Below, in pieces: positions 1 to 10,173 of a DNA stretch of 29,011 nucleotides (positions are counted from its first letter, which is position 1; every line of letters starts with the position of its first letter). The stretch comes from Polychytrium aggregatum. Taxonomy: Eukaryota > Chytridiomycota > Chytridiomycetes > Polychytriales. The position numbers and the translations under genes are program-made. The DNA lies in assembly GCF_025602895.1 (NCBI RefSeq), contig NW_026516504.1, positions 1 to 29,011 on the forward strand. The letters are read 5' to 3'. Under the pieces are notes generated by a model. The model was not told where the DNA came from, ran no database searches, and was given only the letters and a program-made list of their open reading frames with translations.

Positions 1-2471
1 AGTACAATGTTATCCCCTTTGGTCTTTCGAATGCCCCCGCTGCTTTTCAGTTTTTTATGAACGACATCTTCTCGGACCTCCTTGGTGTCTGTGTTGTCAT
101 TTATCTTGACGACATCCTGATCTTCTCAAAAGATCCCCAGGAGCATGAGGAGCATGTTAAGCTTGTTCTTTCTCTCTCGCCTTCGTGAACACTCCCTTAA
201 GGTCAATCCGGCCAAGTGTTCTTTTGACCTTTCTGAAGTTGACTTTCTCGGCATGATCATTTCTGCCGATGGCATCAAAATGGACCCTGCCAAGGTCGAG
301 GCCGTTTCCCTTTGGCCTGTTCCCTCTTCTGCTCGCGATATCCAAGTCTTTATTGGTTTCGCAAACTTTTACGCCGCTTCGTCAAGGACTTTTCCGCCAC
401 TTGCTCGTCCTTTGACTTCCCCTCACTACCAAATCCTCCACCTTCTCTTGGTCTCCCGAGGCCCAAGAGGCTTTGATTCTCTTAAAACTTTCCTTCACTT
501 CTTCCGCACCTATTCTCGATACTTTGATTTCTCTAAACCCGCTGTCATCGAGCCCGATGCTTCTGACTTGCTTTGGGTGCCGTCCTTTCTCAGTTTGAAC
601 CCTGACGGCGCTCTTCACCCCGTTGCTTTTCACTCTCGGCAATTCCGTCCCGCCGAGGTGAATTATGACACTCACGACAAAGAGCTCCTCGCCATTGTCG
701 ATTCCTTTACCTGCCTGGCGTCATTACTTGATGGCTGCCGACCCTGATATTCCCACTCTTGTTGTTCTACTGATCATCAGAACCTTACCCGGTTCACTGC
801 CGCTTCTCAACTTTCTCGCCGCCAGTTCCGGTGGGGCCCATTCCTTTCTGACTTTGCTTTTCGCATTTACCACCGCCCTGGTCGTCTCAACACCAAAGCC
901 GATTGCTCTCAGTCGCCGTTCTGACTTTGAAGATAAAGCCTGGTGACTCCCTCCACTCCACCAACTTCCTTCAGCTGTTCGAGTCTATTTCTCTCGACAG
1001 CATCACTGTTATCGGCTCGAATCCCGACTTTCTTTCCGAGATTCGAGCTGCCACCCTTTCTTGTTCCCTCCTTTCTGACTTTAACGCCAAACGTCTTGAT
1101 GGCGATTACTCCTTCCGTGACGGTCTCCTTTACTTTAAAGACCTGATCGTTGTCCCTTCCCCCGAGCTCCAGCTCAAAGTGTTTGAGCAACGTCACTGCT
1201 CCGCTGCCGCTGGTCACTTTGGTCTTGCCAAGACCGTTGAGCTCGTCTCCCGGGACTTTCACTGGCCCCGGCTTCGTAAGTCTGTGCGTCGCTTCATTGC
1301 TAATTGTGAAGCGTGCCAGCGAGCCAAGCCGTCCCGTCACTCCCCTTATGGTTTACTTCATCCTCTCCCCGTTCCTTCCGAACGTTGGTGGGACCTGTCG
1401 ATGGACTTCATCACGGATCTCCCACCTTCGAACGGTTTTGACTCGATCTTCGTGGTTAAGGACCGCCTGTCCAAACAAGCACACTTTGTGCCCACCACGA
1501 AGACGGTTACAGGCGAGCAAACCGCCGAACTCTTCCTCTCCCACATCTTCCGCTTGCATGGTTGTCCCCGGTCTATTGTTTCGGACCGAGGAACTCAGTT
1601 TACTTCGGCCTTCTGGAGGCGCTTCAATGAGCTTCTGAAGACGAAGATTTCCCTTTCTTCTGCCTTCCACCCCGAGACCGACGGTTCGACCGAGGTTCTC
1701 AACCAGGTCATCGAGCAGTATTTGCGTATCCATTGCAATTACCTGCAAGACGACTGGACCCTTCACCTTCCCCTTGCCGAGTTCACTTACAACAACTCGG
1801 AAAACACCTCCACTGGCATGACTCCCTTCTTTGCAGTCCATGGCCATCACCCCATTTTCGATCCCTCTATCATTCGTGATCCCTCTGTTGTGCCCTCTGC
1901 CGAAGAACGTGTCGACCGACTTCAGACCGTTCTCGAGGATCTCAAGGCCAACCTCCGGGTTGCCCAAGAGTCCTACACTGTGCAGGCCAACAAATCCCGT
2001 CTCCCCACTCCCGACATCTCCGTTGGCGACCTCGTTTTTCTGGATCGTCGCCACATTCGCACCCTTCGTCCCTCCAACAAGCTTGACCAGAAAAAGCTTG
2101 GCCCCTTTAAAGTTCTTCGCCGCATCAACCCCGTTGCCTTTGAGCTTAAACTCCCTTCCACACTTAAAGTTCACCCCGTTTTCCATGTATCCCTCCTTGA
2201 ACCCCGAACGAAGGACATTGTTCCCGAGTTCACCCAACCAGAACCACCTCCCATTCTTGTTAACTCCCAGGAAGAGTTTGAGGTCGAGACTGTTCTCGAT
2301 TCTCGGCTCTTCCGTGGTCGCTTACAGTACTTGGTTCAGTGGAAGGGCTATTCCGAGACTGACCGGTCTTGGGAGCCCGCTGCCAATGTTTCCCACGCCA
2401 CTGATCTTGTTGCTGACTTCCACCTTCGCTATCCCTCAAAGCCGAAGGCGACGTCCGGAGTTCGTCGCTAA
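1..2471 (+). pseudogene. pol: A1 pol (RT-RNase H-integrase-chromodomain), frameshifted in its first ~950 bases
   Basis: The sequence encodes the C-terminal two thirds of family A Pol. RT motif YLDD is near 105-116, followed by the RNase H region. Integrase has a zinc-binding HHCC domain around 1190-1320, catalytic Asp in SMDFITDLPP, Asp in SIVSDRGTQF and Glu in DGSTEVLNQ. A GPF module and a chromodomain (EFEVETVLDSR, QWKGY, SWEP) follow, and the stop is at 2469-2471. Against the A4 copy, roughly 15 small insertions or deletions lie between 170 and 935, starting with a 4-base insertion in a CT run near 170-178. From about 951 to 2471 the frame is fully open and nearly identical to A4. As written it cannot make an intact Pol. 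The indels may be decay or sequence error. Confidence 0.9.
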
Positions 2472-2483
2472 GGAAGGGGATGA
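2470..2483 (+). other. A1 polypurine tract
   Basis: A purine-rich run (AAGGAAGGGGATGA) sits directly against the 3' LTR and overlaps the pol stop codon. In LTR retrotransposons this tract resists RNase H and primes plus-strand DNA synthesis. The same tract abuts the A4 3' LTR. Confidence 0.75.
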
Positions 2484-3274
2484 TGTTAGGGATAGCTCCT
2501 GCTTGTTCTCCACTTTGACTGCACACTTGGCTATTCTTTTGCCTTTCTGTTTGTTTGTGTGTAGCCTTGCAGTTCCCCTCCGATTTTCCGCCTTTTGCCT
2601 GTCTTTTCCGCTCCTTCCGCACTTCCGTTTTCCCGCGCTGCTCCGCTTCCTTTGTCTTCTTCGCACGCGCCGGTTTGTTTGTGCACGCGCCTTGCTGCGA
2701 TTGGTTGCAATTCGGCTGCCGGTCATGTGTCCCCCCACCGGTGACTCATGACCTGCCTGACCGCCCCGATCTCTTGTTCATCTCGCATGCATTTGCCCCA
2801 ACCTTATACTTGACCAATCCGCTTCTTGGACGTTGAGTCACATTGCTTCGCCTTTGCACGTTTCTCCTGCCAGGTGCTTCGCTTTTGCTTGCGCCTCTCT
2901 CGCTTTGGTTCTCTGCCTGTCTCGGTGGTCCTTCTCGGCCCTCGTTCGTGCATCGCCCCCTTCGCCCTGCTCGATCGCCCACTTTTCCCTCCCTTGGCCG
3001 CCCTTCGCTGCCAAGTCCGGACTTGTCTATAAATAGCCTGACCCCCGCGATGTGTAGTCGAACCTTAGCGTTCAAAATAGGACTAAATAAAGTGCCTTCT
3101 ACTTTATTCTCTGAGTGTTCCTCACGTCTCATTTCGAGACAAGTCTTATCTTGAACGGATCTTTGCTTCCCTCGCTCCCTCTCCGAGTCCACTTCGGACT
3201 CTACCCTTGCTTTCCCTGAGCTCACTTCGAGCTCACTTCTTCTTTTGCCGTTGAGTCCCCTTTGGACTCTAACA
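2484..3274 (+). repeat. A1 3' LTR (family A, 791 bp)
   Basis: The LTR begins TGTTAG and ends CTAACA, a 6-bp terminal inverted repeat. It matches, in inverse orientation, the LTRs at 5250, 9379, 13112 and 18725. On the sense strand a TATA box (TATAAATAG) lies at 3028-3036 and a poly(A) signal AATAAA at 3086-3091. The 12-mer AGCGTTCAAAAT at 3067-3078 is complementary to the family's primer-binding site and is the probable 5' end of R. Downstream, in U5, four short hairpins are centred near 3133, 3193, 3226 and 3261. The open frames of about 67-103 codons inside this and the other family A LTRs are not considered genes. Confidence 0.92.
3028..3036 (+). promoter_or_regulatory. TATA box of the family A LTR
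   Basis: TATAAATAG lies 39 bases upstream of the self-priming 12-mer at 3067, a plausible distance to a transcription start. The same box is found on the - strand in the other family A LTRs, for example at 18964-18972. Confidence 0.65.
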
Positions 3275-4255
3275 CTCGGTCCGTACAAACTCAATAGACA
3301 AGTCATACGGACGGTGAGGAGGCAAGGAAGAAGGAGGGTCAGACTTGAGGCTGAAAACGTCGCCAAACTCATTGTATTTGAGCGGGACACCTCGAGAGTC
3401 AACAGGGGTGCCAGACTCGGCATACACCTTCGTCGTGAGCACGGACCTTATCGACACCGTAGGATACGTCTCCGGCGAAGGAGGACGGATATCCATTTGG
3501 GCAGCGAAAATGTCGAGCTTGTCTTCCCGTGCAAGACGGAGAAGACTCGCCGCATTAACGAGCTCAATGTCGGGTGAAGATAAAGCCGTTGGCTCTTCAG
3601 AAAGCGAAGCAGAGTCAAGGCGGGAAGAAAGGGAAGGCGAAGTGCCAAAGGAGGGAACCGGTGTAAGGGATGGACCGGAGGGAGGAGTCAAAGGCGAAGT
3701 GTCCGAAGGGGGAGGCGAGGAGCCGGAAGTGGACGAAGTGTCCAAGGAAGAAGCAGAGACATCCGCGAGGATGTGTCCATCAGCAAGGCAAGATGGATCG
3801 GAGAATGAAAGGGAGAGGGACTTCCAATTGACAACTGGATTGTGCAAGCGCATCCAGGGAAGACCAAGAGTGATGGGAGTGGTGGAGAGTCGAGTCACAA
3901 GAAAAGAAATCGACTCGGTGTGGGAACCAATGGTCAGAGTCAAAGGCACGGTTTGGAAACGAATGAAACCGGCCGAGGAGCCATCAGCAAGGGAAACGGA
4001 GTAAGGAGTAGAAAGAGGGATAAGAGAGAGTTTATGAAGATCCGCAAATGCAGGATCAATGAGGGCAAGAGCGGTGCATCCATCATCAATAAAGACAGAA
4101 AGGGAGATGGAGACCGGGCCAGAAAGACTCATGACGATAAGTGTGGCCGGAAGAAGAAGCTTATCGTCCGATAATGACGAGTCAAGGGGGGAAGATGTTC
4201 GTATCGCCGAACAGACCACCTCGCTTACTTGCGAGGTGCTGCTCGGCTGTGAGCA
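3275..4255 (-). CDS. pol: A2 pol, 5' part: protease and start of RT, interrupted
   Basis: This is the beginning of family A Pol, entered from gag by a -1 shift at the heptamer 4255-4261. No ATG opens the frame; the first in-frame Met lies well inside. A Ser/Pro-rich linker is followed by the retropepsin-like protease, with core FIDDGCTALALIDPAFA and the C-terminal signature ITLGLPWMRLHNPVVNW. The active site therefore reads Asp-Asp-Gly where most retropepsins have Asp-Ser/Thr-Gly, as in A4. Another Ser/Pro-rich linker leads to the RT domain. The coding sequence ends at 3275, where the A1 LTR supplies a stop within a few bases. Only protease could be made from this copy. Confidence 0.85.
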
Positions 4256-4261
4256 TTTCCC
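4217..4261 (-). promoter_or_regulatory. -1 ribosomal frameshift signal of A2
   Basis: Slippery heptamer G GGA AAT (4261-4255) is in the gag frame. Downstream lies an 8-bp perfect hairpin, CACCTCGC (4238-4231) pairing with GCGAGGTG (4224-4217), with a 6-base loop that holds the gag stop codon. It is the same structure as in A4. Confidence 0.75.
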
Positions 4262-5178
4262 GAGTTCCGTTTGACCAGAACCGGGCACTGCTGAACATCG
4301 CGACTGCCGGGACAAGACTTTTCCCCGCAGTACAAGCAGAGACCCTGCTCACGACGTCGCTTTTTCTCGACGTCGGAGAGCTTAGCAGGGCGGACCGAGA
4401 CAGAGTCAAGGTCCATGGGAGTGGGTGCAGAAGAGGAGGAAGAAGAAACATGCGCGGGAGAATGGTGGTGATGGGGAGCAGAGCGAGAAGAAGGAGGAGG
4501 AGGTTGGGAACGGGAGGAGACCTTGAGACGATGGAGGGCATCGTCGTACTCGACCGCTGCCTTGATCAACTCAGGCAAGGAGGCGGGAGCGGGGCGGAGA
4601 CCGATCAGGTGGAACTTGACTTCCGACTTCAGACCCTCCTTGAAGAAGTGCATCTTCGTGGGTTCATCGGTCTGGACGCGGGCGGCAAGTTGGACGAAGC
4701 GGGTGGCAAAGGCTTGGCAGGATTTAAGTTGAACCAAGCGCTTGAGGTCGTTCAAGGCCTTATCTTGCGAGGAGGCCGTGTCCTCACCGAAGGTCGACTT
4801 GAGGGCAACTTCGAAATCGGCGAAGGAAGCGGGGAAACGGTTGGCCATGTAGAATGCGGCCTCGTACCACTTGAAGGCTTCGCCGCGGAGGAAGGAGGTG
4901 GCATAAAGGACCTTCTGGCGCTCGGGCGCGAAGAAGGCGGGATCGGCGAGGAAAACGAGGTGGCATTGGGCGAGGAAGGCCGTCGTCTCGTCCCGGGAAC
5001 CTAGGAACTCCTTGGGCTTGTTCACCTGGTAGACCTGGCGGGGAGCGGCGGCGGGAGCTTGCAGATCTTGAATCTGACGATGGAGAGCAGCGTTCTGGGT
5101 CATGAGGGCGTTCATACGCTCCTCCATGCGCGCCAGATACGCATTCAAATCTGCAGGGGGTGCAGCAGGCTCAGCCAT
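4225..5178 (-). CDS. gag: A2 Gag (317 aa)
   Basis: Structural capsid/nucleocapsid polyprotein of a Ty3/gypsy element. The start is the ATG at 5178-5176 (MAEPAAPPADLNAYLARM). The frame is open further upstream only through non-ATG codons that overlap the primer-binding site. An N-terminal stretch that could form a coiled coil is followed by the retrotransposon Gag core (FLGSRDETTAFLAQCHLVF, RGEAFKWYEAAF), then a Pro/Ser/His-rich linker and a Cys cluster CLYCGEKSCPGSRDVQQC. The cluster is CX2CX4CX8C and lacks the His of a normal CCHC knuckle. The protein is almost identical to A4 Gag, so this copy is young. Confidence 0.9.
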   Translation of the reverse strand: MAEPAAPPADLNAYLARMEERMNALMTQNAALHRQIQDLQAPAAAPRQVYQVNKPKEFLGSRDETTAFLAQCHLVFLADPAFFAPERQKVLYATSFLRGEAFKWYEAAFYMANRFPASFADFEVALKSTFGEDTASSQDKALNDLKRLVQLKSCQAFATRFVQLAARVQTDEPTKMHFFKEGLKSEVKFHLIGLRPAPASLPELIKAAVEYDDALHRLKVSSRSQPPPPSSRSAPHHHHSPAHVSSSSSSAPTPMDLDSVSVRPAKLSDVEKKRRREQGLCLYCGEKSCPGSRDVQQCPVLVKRNSGNAHSRAAPRK

Positions 5179-5235
5179 CGGATCGACAAGGGAAAGAGAG
5201 GCGAAAGAAGAAGAAAGGCCGGGAAGCCAAGAGGG

Positions 5236-5247
5236 AGCGTTCAAAAT
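5236..5247 (-). other. A2 primer-binding site (self-priming type)
   Basis: Reading leftward, two bases after the LTR end comes ATTTTGAACGCT. It is not a TGG-type tRNA site. It is the exact 12-base complement of AGCGTTCAAAAT in the same LTR (5446-5457, - strand), just downstream of the TATA box. This matches the Tf1/sushi self-priming arrangement. Confidence 0.75.
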
Positions 5248-5249
5248 GA

Positions 5250-6039
5250 TGTTAGAGTCCGAGGGGGACTCAACGGCAAAAGAAGAGGTGAGCTCGAAGT
5301 GAGCTCAGGGAAAGCAAGGGTAAAGTCCGAAGTGGACTCGGAGAGGGAGCGAGGGAAGCAAAGATCCGTTCAAGATAAGACTAGTCTCGAAATGAGACGT
5401 GAGGAACACTCAGAGAATAAAGTAGAAGGCACTTTATTTAGTCCTATTTTGAACGCTGAGGTTCGACTACACATCGCGGGGGTCAGGCTATTTATAGACA
5501 AGTCCGGACTTGGCAGCGAAGGGCGGCCAAGGGAGGGAAAAGTGGGCGATCGAGCAGGGCGAAGGGGGCGATGCACAAGCGAGGGCCGAGAAGGACCACC
5601 GAGACAGGCAGAGAACCAAAGCGAGAGAGGCGCAAGCAAAAGCGAAGCACCTGGCAGGAGAAACGTGCAAAGGCGAAGCAATGTGACTCAACGTCCAAGA
5701 AGCGGATTGGTCAAGTATAAGGTTGGGGCAAATGCATGCGAGATGAACAAGAGATCGGGGCGGTCAGGCAGGTCATGAGTCACCGGTGGGGGACACATGA
5801 CCGGCAGCCGAATTGCAACCAATCGCAGCAAGGCGCGTGCACAAACAAACCGGCGCGTGCGAAGAAGACAAAGGAAGCGGAGCAGCGCGGGGAAACGGAA
5901 GTGCGGAATGGGCGGAAATGGCAGGCAAAAGGCGGAAAATCGGAGGGGAACTACAAAGCTACACACAAACAAACAGAAAGGCAAAAGAACAGCCAAGTGT
6001 GCAGTCAAAGTGGAGAACAAGCAGGAGCTATCCCTAACA
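5250..6039 (-). repeat. A2 5' LTR (family A, 790 bp)
   Basis: It is bounded by TGTTAG (5250) and CTAACA (ending 6039). It is the inverse of the A1 LTR at 2484-3274, and the two LTRs face each other across A2 gag and partial pol. It carries the family TATA box, R start and U5 hairpins on the - strand. Confidence 0.92.
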
Positions 6040-8796
6040 CACGATGGACTTGGGAGCCCCGTGGATCCTGAAGATGCTGTCCATGAACAGCGTTGCCGTT
6101 TCTTCGGCCGTGATGGAGGTACTGCAAGCCCGGAAGTGGGCCATCTTCGTGAGCCTGTCGACGAACACGGCAATTGCGTCGAAGCCTTCGGACTTGGGAA
6201 GTTCGACCACAAAGTCCATGGATACGGCCGACCAGGGTGACTCCGGGATCGGGAGTGGCTTAAGCAGTCCGTATGGTGCGTGGCGTGCTGGCTTGGCTCT
6301 GCAGCACGTCTCGCAGGACTGCACGTACTTGCGCACCGTGGCGGCCATCTTGGGAAACCAGTAGTTCCTGCTCAGGAGCTCCAGTGTTTTCTCCCTCCCA
6401 AAATGGCCCGCCGTCCTCGAGTCGTGGCTGTCCCACAGCACTTCAAGCTGCAGCTCGGTGGTCGGGACATACAGCAACCCGTCTCGGAAGAGGAGTCCAT
6501 CTCGGAGGCGGAAGGCATGGAATCGCGGGTTGGTCAGGTTTGCGATTACTTCCTGGGCATAGGGGTCAGTCTGTTGAACTGCCTTGACCTTCTCCTCGAA
6601 TGCCGACAGTGCTATCACCTGAAGGGCAGCGATTCTGAGGCGACTTGCATCCAGCAGCACTTGGCGCTGCTGTGTGTAAGCCGGCTCGTCCGGCTTGATC
6701 TCCAGCTGGGGCTTCCTGGAGAGGGCGTCGGGCACGACCATCTCCCTTCCAGGCTTGTACACGATCTCGTAGTCAAACTCGGACAGGAACATCGCCCATC
6801 GCGCTTGGCGACGGTTGAGCATGCGACTGGTGGTGAAGTACACCAGGTTCTTGTGGTCACTGTGGACCACCACCTTGTGCTTGGATCCGGAGAGGAAGTG
6901 CCTCCACTCCTTGAGTGCCGTGACAATGGCAAGCATCTCCTTGCCGTACACTTCGTAGTTGATCTCTGGTGCCGTCAGCTTGCGTGACATGTACGAGATC
7001 GGATGCATCGACTCGTCGGGTCCAAGCTGGCAGAGCACGGCTCCCAAAGCATAGTCGCTGGCGTCTGTCTCAACAACGAATGGCTTATCCGGGTCTGGGT
7101 GTGCGAGCACAGGTGCCGTCGTGAAGGCTTGCTTCAGCAGATCGAATGCTTCCTGAGCCGTGGGAGACCACTCGAAACTCCCCGAGTTGCCCGTCAGGGC
7201 GTGCAGTGGGGTAGCTATCTTGCTGAAGTCGTGGATGAATGTCCTGTAGTAATTGGCAAGACCCAGGAACATCTGCAATTGCTTCACAGACTGGGGCGGG
7301 ACCCAGTCGAGGACACCTTGCACCTTGCGGGGATCCATCTTGATGCCCTCGGTGTTGACAATGTGTCCCAGGAACTCGACTTCGTCCGTGTCGAAGTGGC
7401 ACTTCTCGAGCTTGCAGTACAGTCCATTGCGGCGGAGCTGTTCCAGGACAGCACGCACATGGTCTTCGTGTTGCTCGGGGTCCTCGGAGTAAATGAGAAT
7501 GTCATCCAAGTACACAGCCACACAGTGTCCCAGATCCTTCATGACATGATCCATGAACGCCTGGAATGTGGCCGGCGCACCTTGCAGCCCGAATGGCATC
7601 ACCAAGTATTCGAACTGCCCCAAAGGGCAAGTGAAACTGGTGAGCCACTCGTGGCCCTCGGCGATCCTCACGAGGTTGTACGCCCCTCGGAGGTCCAGCT
7701 TGGTGAAGACTCGGGCGCTTCGGATCTTCCTGAACAGGTCTCGAATGTTTGGGAGTGGGTAGAACTGCTTCTTGCATGCTTGGTTCAAACGGCGGTAGTC
7801 GACGCACAGCCGTAGCTCGCCGGATTTCTTCTTCACGAACAGAATTGGAGCGGCAACCGGGGAGGTGCTCCGGCGAATGAATTCCTTGTCAAGGTTCTCC
7901 TTGACATAGTCTTGCAGTGCCTGCATCTCCAACTCTGTGAGGGGGTACACCGGGCCACGGACCGGGTGCTTGTCCGGGTCGACCAGCTCGACGCGGTGGT
8001 CCCACGGTCGGTGGTCGGGCAAGTGGTCAGCCTGTTGCTTGCTGAACACATCGTTGTAGTCTTCGTATTTGTCTGGGAGCGGGAGGTCTGTTTCCGGAGT
8101 TGCGGTGCTCAAGGCTCCAATCAGGACTGGCTGGCCCCGCTTGAGCATTCTCTTGAGGCCCGCGGCGCTGACGAACGACACATGAGGCAAGGTGGGCACG
8201 CTCGGAGCGTCTTGTGCGCTCTCGGTATCTGGCTCGGAGGGTGCAGAGTCCGGAGGCAACGACTGACTTGGCTCCGTTGGGAGCGATACGGTTTCGGACC
8301 GACACACCTCTTGGCAATGACTGGATGTGAATCGGATGATCTTCTTGCCCCAACGTATCCAAGGCTCGTGGGATTGCAGCCACGGGTAGCCCAGGATAAC
8401 TTGGTGGTATGGGGACTTGATGATCTTGAAGGTGATGACTTCCTTGTGGCCATCGATGTCCATCACAAGGGGCAAGGTCTCGTGCGAGATGCCCCCGGAT
8501 GTGAGTGGTTGGCCATCGATGGCCCGTCCATCAATGGGGCTGTCCAAGCATCGGAGTGGAACTTGGTGGCGTTGGGCAAAGTCAGCATCCATGCAGTTCA
8601 GCTGGGCCCCAGAGTCGATGAAGGCCTTGGCGGTAAACTGGGACTCTTGGGATTGGCAAGATACGGGAATCTCAAAGCACATTGGTGGAGTACCACTCGA
8701 GAGGCTGCTGATGAGTGCACGCTCTGCGTGGGTAGGGTCAGGAGGTTTGTTGTTGGAGTCCGGCGGGGCTCCTGATGCAGCCGCCGGACTCAGCGA
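6040..8796 (-). CDS. pol: B1 Pol, protease-RT-RNase H-integrase, truncated in integrase by A2
   Basis: The frame is entered by a -1 shift at 8802-8796; an internal ATG at 8682 is also in frame. Protease has the standard FIDSGAQ active site and the signature VILGYPWLQSHEPWIRW. RT includes FVKKKSGELRLCVDYRRLNQ and catalytic VAVYLDDILIY near 7500-7520. RNase H motifs are ETDASDYALGAVL, GKEMLAIV, VHSDHKNL and VPDALSRK. Integrase starts with a zinc domain (HDSRTAGHFG to SCETCCRAK, near 6290-6420) and has the first catalytic Asp in SMDFVVELP. The frame stops at KSIV, just before the second catalytic Asp, where the A2 LTR begins. About 919 codons are open without a stop. The product would lack a working integrase. 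Confidence 0.9.
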
Positions 8797-8802
8797 AAAC
8801 CC
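8756..8802 (-). promoter_or_regulatory. -1 ribosomal frameshift signal of B1
   Basis: Heptamer G GGT TTT (8802-8796) is in the gag frame, one codon before the gag stop TGA (8792-8790). Four bases later begins an 11-bp perfect stem, GAGTCCGGCGG (8791-8781) with CCGCCGGACTC (8766-8756), closing a 14-base loop. The -1 frame opens into pol with no stop. The yeast L-A virus uses a similar heptamer, G GGU UUA. Confidence 0.82.
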
Positions 8803-9378
8803 TGCTGTTGCTTCTCAGGGCAGTGCTTTGCGATATGGCCTTTGCCTCCACAATAGAGGCAGAGGCCCAAGCGACGACGTCGGTCGCGCTCGTCGATGGC
8901 CAGCTTGCCTTTCGCTGCGGGCTGCGGGCCAAGAGGTGCCTTTAAGGCGTCCACTTCCATTGGAGTGGGTTCGGCCGAGGCGTAGGCGTTGGTCGGGAAT
9001 CTTGAGCTTGCGCGGGGGGCGGGCTGGTAGCGGCGCTCTGCACGTTGTTCTTGACGGAACTCGGCGATGTAGCTGGCGGCCGATCGGGTTCCTTGGGTGA
9101 GCGTGTCGAGGGCTCTCTCGGCTGACTTGGTTCGATCGGGGTCGCCGAACGAGGCGTCGAGGCGGCGGACAAACTCCTCGAAGTTGTCCAGCACCATGGC
9201 GTCGTTGCGCTCCAGCACCGGAGCGAACCATGCTGCTGCAGTTTCGCGAAAGAAACTGGCAGCGAACATGACCTTGGGGCGCTCGGTGCTGTAGCGGCGA
9301 GGTTGGACCGAGTAAATCAAGCGCAGGTGGTTCAAGAACGAACGAGTCTCCGAACGGCGACCAGAGAACATGGGTGGG
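8790..9378 (-). CDS. gag: B1 Gag, C-terminal part (interrupted by solo LTR A3)
   Basis: This part holds the Gag core (MFSGRRSETRSFLNHLRLIY, RETAAAWFAPVLE) and a canonical CCHC zinc knuckle, CLYCGGKGHIAKHCPEK, ending KQQQGFR at the TGA 8792-8790. The N-terminal part is at 10169-10397. With the solo LTR and one GTGGG copy left out, the two parts are in the same frame and total 270 codons plus stop, so the LTR insertion is the only visible lesion. The frame overlaps the pol frame from 8814. Confidence 0.85.
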
Positions 9379-10173
9379 TGTTAGAGTCCGAAGGGGACTC
9401 AACGGCAAAAGAGAAAGCGAGCTCGAAGTGAGCTCAGGGAAAGCAAGGGTAAAGTCCGAAGTGGACTCGGAGAGGGAGCGAGGGAAGCAAGATCCGTTCA
9501 AGATAAGACTAGTCTCGAAATGAGACGTGAGGAACACTCAGAGAATAAAGTAGAAGGCACTTTATTTTGTCCTATTTTGAACGCTGAGGTTCGACTACAC
9601 ATCGCGGGGGTCAGGCTATTTATAGACAAGTCCGGACTTGGCAGCGAAGGGCGGCCAAGGGAGGGAAAAGTGGGCGATCGAGCAGGGCGAAGGGGGCGAT
9701 GCACGAGCGAGGGCCGAGAAGGACCACCGAGACAGGCAGAGAACCAAAGCGAGGGAGGCGCAAGCAAAAGCGAAGCACCAGGCAGGAGAAACGTGCAAAG
9801 GCGAAGCAATGTGACTCAACGTCCAAGAAGCGGATTGGTCAAGTATAAGGTTGGGGCAAATGCATGCGAGATGAACAAGAGATCGGGGCGGTCAGGCAGG
9901 TCATGAGTCACCGGTGGGGGGACACATGACCGGCAGCCGAATTGCAACCAATCGCAGCAAGGCGCGTGCACAAACAAACCGGCGCGTGCGAAGAAGACAA
10001 AGGAAGCGGAGCAGCGCGGGGAAACGGAAGTGCGGAATGGGCGGAAATGGCAGGCAAAGGGCGGAAAATTGGAGGGGAACTGCAAAGCTACACACAAACA
10101 AACAGAAAGGCAAAAGAACAACCAGGTGTGCAGTCAAAGTGGAGAACAAGCAGGAGCTATCCCTAACAGTGGG
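9374..10173 (-). mobile_element. A3: solo family A LTR inserted in B1 gag, with TSD GTGGG
   Basis: A 790-bp family A LTR, TGTTAG (9379) to CTAACA (ending 10168), is flanked by GTGGG on both sides (9374-9378 and 10169-10173). A lone LTR with a matching 5-bp duplication is the usual product of recombination between the two LTRs of a full element, which loses the internal part. Orientation is -, as shown by the TATA box and R motif on that strand. Confidence 0.93.

Larger units (their letters stand above)
1..3274 (+). mobile_element. A1: family A chromovirus, 3' part, nested in A2
   Basis: This is the 3' half of a Ty3/gypsy element and the only copy on the + strand. It starts inside reverse transcriptase at the window edge and runs through RNase H, integrase and chromodomain to a 3' LTR ending at 3274. 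Immediately after the LTR the sequence becomes the - strand pol gene of another family A copy, A2, exactly where the intact copy A4 is continuous near 16750. A1 is therefore read as an insertion into A2. CTCGG at 3275-3279 should be its target duplication, but the partner copy would lie left of the window, so the duplication is unconfirmed. Confidence 0.9.
3275..6039 (-). mobile_element. A2: family A chromovirus, 5' part, nested in B1 and interrupted by A1
   Basis: It reads leftward: 5' LTR (5250-6039), self-priming site, gag, then the start of pol, cut at 3275 by the A1 LTR. The right end abuts the B1 integrase frame at 6040, with CACGA at 6040-6044 as the candidate target duplication. The rest of A2 pol and its 3' LTR should lie left of A1, outside the window. 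Confidence 0.88.

Noticed and set aside
9379..10168. LTR repeats and U5 hairpins considered as a CRISPR-like array
   Set aside because: There is no regular repeat-spacer unit. The repeats are LTR copies with target duplications.
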